From NCBI RefSeq assembly GCF_002234675.1, contig NC_019869.2:9263015-9327014 (forward strand): a stretch of DNA of 64,000 bases, written 5' to 3'. The notes beneath the pieces were generated by a model, which did no database searches, had not been told where the DNA came from, and worked only from the letters and a program-made list of their open reading frames with translations. Source of the stretch: Oryzias latipes. Its lineage: Eukaryota > Chordata > Actinopteri > Beloniformes > Adrianichthyidae. Both the position numbers and the translations under genes were made by a program. Shown piece after piece: positions 56,384 to 64,000 of this stretch. The number at the start of each line of letters is the position of its first letter. The stretch's first letter is position 1.

Positions 56384-59300
56384 TCATGTGTCCTGGCCGT
56401 CGGTGGCTGGGGTGTCGTTGGCATTGGTTAAGTCTGAGTCAGTCTCCCGACTGGATATGCGGTCCAGCTCTGCCTGGACGTCGCCCAGGCCCAGCTTTGA
56501 ACCTGCATTGGTGGTTGGAAGATGCACACGAACAAATATTAGCATCGCGCCAAAAACCGACACAGAAGCAGCCTGAGCAGTGCAGCAAACAACAGCACAT
56601 TTCTGAACTGCAATGGGGGCGCAGTAAAAACAAAAGAAAGAGCACATGGTTAAAATAAGAGCTGGTGCAAACTGTGGTTATCCCTTTGTTTTGAAATGGA
56701 TATAGATTTGGTCTAATTCAAGCACTCCAGCAGGCGTCCGTGTTCTCATTGTGTCCTAACTAATTTGCAAACAGAAAAACAGCCACAGCCACCTCTGAAG
56801 AGAGGAAGCACAATACTCCAAAAGGAAAATTCGTTTTTAGATTATATGTTACAGCCACTGGTGCATTTCTTACAGTATGTTTTAGTTAAGCACTGTAATT
56901 GTAAATAAACTAATTTATATATTTATAATTTTTCACGTTTTTACGTGAAACATGAAATGCTCTTATAAAATGGAAATACAAAAGGTACAAAGAGTATTAA
57001 ATTCAACAGCTTTCAGGTAAAAGTTGGTCATTTATTAATCAAAATGAAAATGCACGTAAAATTATATTTTAACTTACAGACCCACTCCGATAAAAAATCA
57101 TGCTTTTTTTTGTTGCTGTTTTTAAGATGTCCTTGTGGAATTTTTCTGAAGATGAAGACCACTGGGAACACTTTTACAATAAATCAAAAGATGATCGGGT
57201 TGGGTTTTTAAAAATATGCAAATCTTCTTAAACAGATCAAGAGTTAAGCACGTGCAAAAAAGACCTAGAATCCTCAAGATCTAGAAGTTATCAAAGGAAA
57301 AAAACATATATATGGTTTAATGAATGTTGTCAGTGCCTTTTAAAACATACTGTCAAGTGTATAATGTATGCGCATTTGCTTTTGAATTTGAATAGTGGGA
57401 GATAAGAGAGAATGAATGTGCTTTTAACGTCCCAGTCTTATTTAAAGTCACATGCACTGACAATGGGAGGTGCAAAAGAAAAAGAAATGCAATGCTGCAT
57501 GCAAGCACTATTCATAAAACGATAATTAAATCAAAATAATTGATAAAAATACAAGTAGGATTTTTTTGGGGGGGGTTCTTCCTTTCTGCTGGTTATTCTT
57601 TACAGTGTTGTGCAGATTTCCATGACTACAAAGTTGATAGATATGCATCTAGAACATTTTTTAATTGGCAAAAAAGAAAAAACTACAAATTTAAAGGAGA
57701 GCTTTTTGGATTTTAATGTTTTTAGGCAAAATATTTTGCTTTGTCTGAAGGCATGCAAAACCCCATCCATCCGGGGAAATTCACAAGAGCCTTTATTGTG
57801 CAACTTCTTGACCAGGATATGTGTTTTTCTGTTGAGTAGGACTTTTTTTTTTTAAATTAAAGTAGGCCTTACTTTAATATTATGTAAGTCAGAAAGGCAG
57901 CTGTGGAAGTTTCCTTTGGTAATTTTACTTCACAGAGGGGAGCTCCTTAAGCAAAATTCAAAATGAAAAGAACTGTGTCCAAAAAAAGCTGATTCTTAAA
58001 TTAGAAATTGTTTTGAAAAGTTAAAAGTCTACTGGAAAGCATAAAAAAGCAGTGAGTTGGCGAGTATCCAATCAGTCACTGTTGCAAGAGTATAGTTTAG
58101 TCATAGTTCTGATTCTAATAAAAGTGAGAGTTTTGATTAATCGTCAATTTTGAATTAATGAAATGTAAAAGGATGTGCTTGGAAAAGACAGACCAACTTC
58201 AGAATTAGAAGCCAATTAAAAGTCAGACAGCAAAAGGGAGAGTCCAAAATACCTGGACTCAAGGCAAGTGGGGCTTCACCCTAACTACAAATTAAGGTCT
58301 GGTACATGGCTTTATCCTTGTACTACAAAAAACGGTACTTTATCTCTTAAAGAAGCAAAAAGAAAAACATGACTTTGACAGTCCACGAGTAAATTACACT
58401 TGAATTCATCAATGGTCCTCTTTAGTTTTAGAATAAAAGGTGGGGGCTCAGGAAAAGGAAAAGGGGACTGAAAGAAAGATGACCATACACAGGCAGTAAG
58501 AGACGACACGACAGACATATCATGCTCACACCTTAGCGTGGCCAGCATCCTCTGACTAGCACGTACACACATGATGAATGGTTAGGAGTCAGACTGCACA
58601 AAGGTACATGAGCATAGTTTAAAAAGGAAAATTTCCCACAGAGCTAAACACAGGGATAGAAGGAAAGCCTTAGTCACAGGTGAATGGGTGCTTGGAGGAT
58701 TGTAGACAGCTGCACCTTAAGGGGAGCACACAAATGTGTCTCGCAGTTTCATTTGAAGCCACCTTAAGGAAAGCGTGATTGTCGTGTTTGAACCAACTGG
58801 TCTAGGACCATATTTCTTGTGGACCACCTGCCTGCCCCGTACAGGTTTACCCATTTCTTAGCCCCCAGGCAGCCCGTATGCACCGGTAAGGGCAGTTCAG
58901 ACTAAGGCTTTCCTGGATGGGCATCATCTTTTTATGATTTTATTAAAGCACATCATGTCATGTCAGAAGTGGGGGAAAAAGTAAAAACAACAATGGATAG
59001 CCAATGGGAGGTGGATGAACCAGGATTTTTATGTGACACTGGGAGCTCCTTCTCACCTGACTTCCGAACAGTTCCTGGAGTATTGTTACCGCCGCCCGGT
59101 GTCCCCGGGGCTCCTGTACCCGCTTTCTTTGTCAGTAGACTGTTAAAGAAATTGGCCAGCACACCTTCACTGGTCTGACCTGCAGCATCAAGACACAAAA
59201 GTGAAAATATCCTCAATGCAGGAACAAAGCAGTGCGCTCGAAGGGTCGTGTACCTACCAGACTGTGGCATGGCGTTCGCTACATTGGCTGCTGCAGAGCG

Positions 59301-62300
59301 ATTACTCGTCCTCGGGGAGCCTGTTGGTGCCCTGCTAGAGGTGTCCTGTGAAACGAAGTAGTGGTTTTTTTACACATATGTACACAGAAAGGACGTTTTC
59401 CTTTGCTGATTAGCCACAACATTCACACAGAAAAACTTACCACTGGCCGCCCTGCTGTCACAGTGGGCTGTTTGGCGAGTAGTGACTGCAAATGGTAGAG
59501 CATAATATGCACATTTATTCTAAGTTGAGACAAATTTACATAACAAAACCATCAAGCTTGATTTCATGTGCAAACCCAAAGTTATTTATAACTGACCTGC
59601 AGCTTTACCAGAAACACTTGGTCGTCTTCTGCCTGTATCTCCTTTTCATGAACAATCTAGTGTAAGGAAAAAAAAACAAGTACAGTCACCAACAAAAGTA
59701 TTTAAACAAAGTATCACGTCACAGAATTTAAAAAGATGCAAAAAATTATTTATCTAGTCGAGTCAGTGCAAAGGTATTAGCTCATTTTCTCAGCAGCTCA
59801 ACAACTGATCAGGAGTGAATTTGCTAATTTGATCCCTTCAGAGACGCGAGCTTGGAAGCTCTGAAAAAAGCCTGCTTGATATTTTGAGGAGTTCAAGAGG
59901 TGAAAATGTGGTATGGGAAGTGGCCCCTGACCTTGGGCTACAGACCGGCACTGTGGAACATTTGGTAGAGAGAAAAAAAGTAACATGAGCACCACTTTTT
60001 TTTTAAATATGATTTTAAAGGAAGTTTATTTTGGAAAACGACTGGATTCTCCCCACCACATCCGGGTCATTCTTGACGCATGTCAAGTCACTCAGTCATG
60101 CGTTGAAAATCCATCCACTACTTAAACTGAATCCCTTAAGCTGACAAATTCAGCAAAAAAACAAACTTTTTGGGAAAGTTTCTTTTTGCAGAAAAAGTCA
60201 GCGAGGAAAAAGAAGATCCTTCGACTTCAAAATAAAAGAAATCTGCATTTGACAGACAAAAACCAGGAGACTTTACTCCAAATATGGGTTTATTGCCACA
60301 GTTGTTCCACACACCATAATAATAATGCATCATTTTCAGCAACTGGCTGTCTAATGCTATGAGGATGCTGCTAATAATGTCCTTCATACGGTGGATTCAC
60401 GTTTATAACTATATTTAGAAGTTTTAGCGACCACTTTCTAAAATTTTTAACCGTCGCACCATAAAAATCACGTAAGGCTGAGGTTGGCGACGGATTTTTT
60501 ATCTTCCACTTTGACAGTTGTGGGTTAAGGGCAAATCGAGATCACATTTTAATGGTTTCTACAAAAATCTAGTGTATTAATAAAGTTTAAAGCAGCTGCA
60601 TTTTTTTTTTGTCTTACAGAGGATGAAGATAAACTTTACCCTCAAAAGATGAGGGAAACTGGAAGCTAAAAAAAAAAAAAGACGGGTTTCAGCCTCGTAC
60701 AGGCTGGTCCGTGTAAACATGACATCAAACTGGTTTGTGGCCTGAAAAATGTTACAAAATAGTTAACATTTCTAAAATGTACAGTGGCTTGTACCTTTCT
60801 GACGGGCGGTTTGACTATAACGTCCTCGTAGTTGTCATCTGCTTTCACCGTCTGGAAGTTCTCATAAAGTATGGCAATCTTCTTCTCGTTGTCCCAGCCT
60901 GATGGACTAGTGGAGGACAGAGGGACATACAACCATAAGAGTCTTTACTTTTTTCCTGTCCCTGGAATTGATTTCATTGGGGGGGGGGATTGGGCTTACA
61001 TGAAGACAGCGTCTTTTTCGACCACCTGAGCACCGCAGTGGAATGGAAAACCGTAGAGTCTGTGAACCAGATATTTGTACAAGATGTCCAGGTTCTTCAT
61101 TTCCTTCACTGACGTGTAAAGCAGAGTTGCACCATCTGACATTGAAGTCAAGGATTCCTGCACACCGTGGTGACATACATCATTGATGTAGCAACAGCGA
61201 AGCTACCCATTCCTTTTGACTGACATGGTTTAGCAGAAACCAGGACACAGAAAAACAGCAATCTTGGCTCAGTTTTAACACATCAACCCTGTGGGTATGT
61301 TTAGCGTTTTCAATTGGTTTCAACTAGAGAAAATACAGCCAGATAACAGACTGATCCTCAATATGATAGTCTAGTTATTAACCCTTTAACATCAGAGGTT
61401 AAGATTCAGTTTTGACATTCTTTTGATTACCATAACTCATCAACCGATTACGTCATCAACGTACATCAACTGATTCTGATTATGGTCAATATGCTGTTGT
61501 CGTCCACAGAGTCGATATGAAAAGCCGTTTTTTTCTGCGTCAGAATCAGCTGATTCAGTTTGGTCGCGTCAATGGCCAAACAGTTGCAGAATGTCAAAAA
61601 GGACGTGCTATTTAGGTGTTGCTGCCGACGGCTCGCCGGTCGAACACATTAGCATGAAGCTTCAGCTCAGACTTCCACCTAGAGAGTATCACGTTTAGAT
61701 CACGAAAGGTCAAACGCAGATAGAAAATGTAAAATCCAAATAATGTTCGATCAAGGATACGGTGTAGACAGAACTGTCGGATGTGGGACTGGATGAAGTC
61801 CAAGTGCTCGTCTCTGTAGTCATGCTCCTTCTCCAAAGTGCTGATAGCATCACACTAAGAGAGAAGAAGCAGGGAAGTCATTCTAAATCAATCAGGTAGG
61901 GGGATGCTTTTGTTCAAACACACGATAGATAACAAAGATAAAAATGAAGGCTTAAGAACTGCTTAGTATCCAGTGTGTACCTTAGTGCAGACCACCACGA
62001 CTGGTATTCCCAGGTTGTGTGTCAGTGTGTTGTCTCCTAGTGGCAGCAGTACACCCTCCTCCTCTTCACTTCTCCTTTGAGGTACTCCATCTTCTCCACT
62101 ACCTGGCTCTATGTACTCCTGAAACTGTTTAACAACTAGAAGAAAAAAATATATATTTTTGTCAGAGATTGTTGGTGAAGACAAAAAAAGGCTGATTATT
62201 TGTCCAGCATCTGTCCTAGACTGCAAAGACCATACTGTGTTACTGCGTCTTTGAGCGAAAAGTTCACCCTCGCGCCTAGTAGCTGCAGAAAATCATTTTT

Positions 62301-63267
62301 GGACATAGTTAAAGATGTGTGTATATGTCATATTATCTGAACATATTAGGAATGTGGGCCAGGTTAACGAAAAAAGCATCAATTGCCAAGCAAATCCTAA
62401 TGTGTACTTTAGCTGATTCTTTTAAAAATTACATAGATCTGTTCATCACCCCCAGGCAACCAAAAAAATCAAATGGTTGCTATGGAGATAAACTTAAAGA
62501 AAAAAATAAAAAAGCTGCAGGTTTGACCAGAGTGGCAGGGGAAGATGGAGAGGGTGAGTGGCAGGGGTGAGGGCAGGTCAAAAGGGGCCGACGGGGTTAG
62601 GTAGCTCCTCCTCACAGTTTTCATTTCATTTAGTAATCAATGATATTCTACAAATCCAAAAGTTTCCTTTTCTCCCCAAATTATGAACACCACAATGACA
62701 AAAAAGCAAAAAGTCTTCTGTTTTCTCTGAAAGGGAAGATCATTTTCTTTCAGGATGAAAGCTTTCTTTAAAAGCTTTCATCTTTTTTTTTTTTTGGGTC
62801 TATGTCCCTTACTTCTGTGTTCCATCTCCCGCAGCTTTTCCGGGGCAACTCTGAGTTTGTCAATGTGTTCCCTAGCAACGGCAGCCCACTTCTGAAGAGA
62901 GTCCAGGGCATTCCAAGGCCGCGACATGTCAACTGTTATCAGGAGCAGAGTGTTTTCCACAGAGTCCACTGGAACGGCTACTCCCTGCAGACCTTTGTGG
63001 TAAAGGTCTCCGTCCAACACCCATGCATTGCATCTAGTGTGATCTAAACAAAATAACCCACATGAACAGATTTCAGAGTTAATGCCATCATCGTACATCT
63101 ACTGATATAGTGGTGTTGATATGTAAGAGAGAAAGGCAGTAGTTGGTTACCATCAATGTCGTCATCATGAACACTGAAGTAGAGGTATTCTAGGCCACGC
63201 CCCTTCATGTACTCCTCAATACCCTGTAATTTAGCCACTAAGGTGGTCTTCCCTGACCCCACCTCAC
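56384..63267 (-). CDS. dync1li1: Cytoplasmic dynein 1 light intermediate chain 1, 5'-partial
   Basis: Subunit of the cytoplasmic dynein-1 motor that binds the heavy chain through a Ras-like GTPase-fold domain and cargo adaptors through its C-terminal region. Eleven exons: 63267-63151, 63043-62813, 62135-61981, 61854-61761, 61135-61000, 60906-60795, 59656-59597, 59485-59441, 59345-59258, 59179-59057, 56502-56384. They give 425 aa plus stop with matching phases. The first exon here carries the P-loop GEVGSGKTT and [15 protein letters not shown]; the second form and chromosome neighbour (CTNNB1, human 3p22) favour LI1 over LI2. Other landmarks are [37 protein letters not shown] and the adaptor-binding helix [15 protein letters not shown]. 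The protein ends [13 protein letters not shown] plus a short acidic tail. N-terminal exons (about 70-90 aa in the family) lie beyond the right edge. Confidence 0.93.
56503..59056 (-). other. dync1li1: Last intron of dync1li1 (2.55 kb)
   Basis: Runs from donor GTGAG below 59057 to acceptor AATGCAG above 56502. Apart from the short MITE copy at 57.1 kb, no feature was recognised. Confidence 0.6.
57078..57212 (+). mobile_element. Short MITE family A copy (internal deletion) in dync1li1 last intron
   Basis: Both ends are recognisable (CAGACCCACTCCGATAAAA and AAAAGATGATCGGGTTGGGT), but only about 135 bp remain. Confidence 0.5.
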
Positions 63268-64000
63268 CTAGACATAGAAAATCCACGAATTACACAAAAT
63301 ACACTGATAGGACATACAATCTTTGAATTCAATCTCTAAAGGAATTGTAAAAAAAAACTTGCATTGTTGTTCACTGAATCTTTGTTTCTAATGCTGCAGC
63401 GTAACTATCTTTAAAAAAAAAACTCAATCTTTTATTCTTATTGGACGTTTTCCGATTTATCCATACAAATAAATCGTGTGTTTAGAAATACTTAAATAGT
63501 AAATAACAAATTATTTAAATAACAAACCATTCATGTCTTGTCTAAAATGACCACCAGGAAGAGCATCATATGTGTAAAAAATGTGTTAAATAGTTTATAT
63601 CTACCCCCTTAAAAGAAATAATGAATCTATGATAGATCTATTGAATCTATTCTATTTATCTTTCTTTTATGTATTACAATTTAGTTCACAATTAACACAT
63701 ACAGTTTAAATTGTGACTCCTTTTTTTCAATTCAATACCTTATTTGGTTTTAATAAAAAACTATTTCATGAACAAGCAACTTAAACCAGGCAAAAGTGAA
63801 GACATTTACAGTTTTACATTTACAATTTGTAAGGTTAAAAGGTAACATACATGTTATTTATGCTTGAAATGAGAGGAAGTTCCTTTAGGGGAATATTGAT
63901 CCATTGATTTCATAAATCCATATGGCATTTTTTGAGTGGATTTTCTGATTTTTATTTTTATCTTAACCCTTCAAACTCTCATATCAACTTTGATACAATA
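63268..64000 (-). other. dync1li1: dync1li1 intron upstream of the P-loop exon
   Basis: Begins with the acceptor ATGTCTAG on the minus strand. No further exon encoding the expected N-terminal ILSEVSTRSRSKLP-like segment is found before the window ends. Confidence 0.6.

Noticed and set aside
56374..56658. Plus-strand frames opposite the last dync1li1 exon
   Set aside because: Antisense shadows; the minus strand has the family protein and splice site.

Overview
This is a vertebrate, almost certainly teleost, genomic window. The genes are split into many short exons with GT/AG introns, intergenic DNA is AT-rich, and the proteins encoded are recognisably fish versions of conserved vertebrate genes. 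The interspersed repeats are of the kinds usual in fish: Tc1/mariner elements, hAT and TTAA-type miniature elements, L2-like and L1-like LINE tails, and a tRNA-derived SINE. The species cannot be fixed from the sequence alone; a percomorph/medaka-like fish is plausible. All exon boundaries below were read by hand from splice signals, reading frame and family homology. The coding lengths of the complete gene models are exact multiples of three.

Layout. (1) 2.1-8.1 kb, plus strand: the last four exons of ccn4 (wisp1), a secreted CCN matricellular protein; the signal-peptide exon lies upstream of the window. (2) 8.1-22.0 kb, minus strand: a complete ndrg1 (15 coding exons, 394 aa) with a distal TATA promoter plus non-coding exon and a second, internal TATA promoter with its own first coding exon. 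ccn4 and ndrg1 meet tail to tail with polyadenylation signals only a few bases apart. (3) 22-34.7 kb and 36-42.7 kb: repeat-rich intergenic DNA. (4) 34.8-35.75 kb, minus strand: a compact three-exon gene for a divergent forkhead protein of about 257 aa with an EH1-like Groucho-recruiting motif and an altered recognition helix. It is the least familiar gene here. (5) 42.8-50.8 kb, minus strand: a complete beta-catenin gene (15 coding exons, 768 aa, most like the fish ctnnb2 paralogue) with an upstream non-coding exon. (6) 51.7-55.2 kb: two Tc1/mariner elements, one carrying an inserted L2-like LINE. (7) 55.3-64 kb, minus strand: dync1li1, the dynein-1 light intermediate chain, from the P-loop exon to the stop codon and 3' UTR; its 5' exons are beyond the right edge.

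The genes are functionally independent: matrix signalling, stress/differentiation, transcription, Wnt/adhesion, and the dynein motor. ccn4 and ctnnb2 are linked only in that CCN4 was described as a Wnt/beta-catenin-induced protein. The order joins a human 8q24 pair (CCN4-NDRG1) to a human 3p22 pair (CTNNB1-DYNC1LI1), so a chromosomal junction lies between ndrg1 and ctnnb2, where the forkhead gene sits. No CRISPR, prokaryotic operon, rRNA, tRNA gene or viral genome was seen. I do not see a wholly new system; the best leads are the forkhead gene, the dual ndrg1 promoter, the beta-catenin C-terminus and the nested mobile-element histories.
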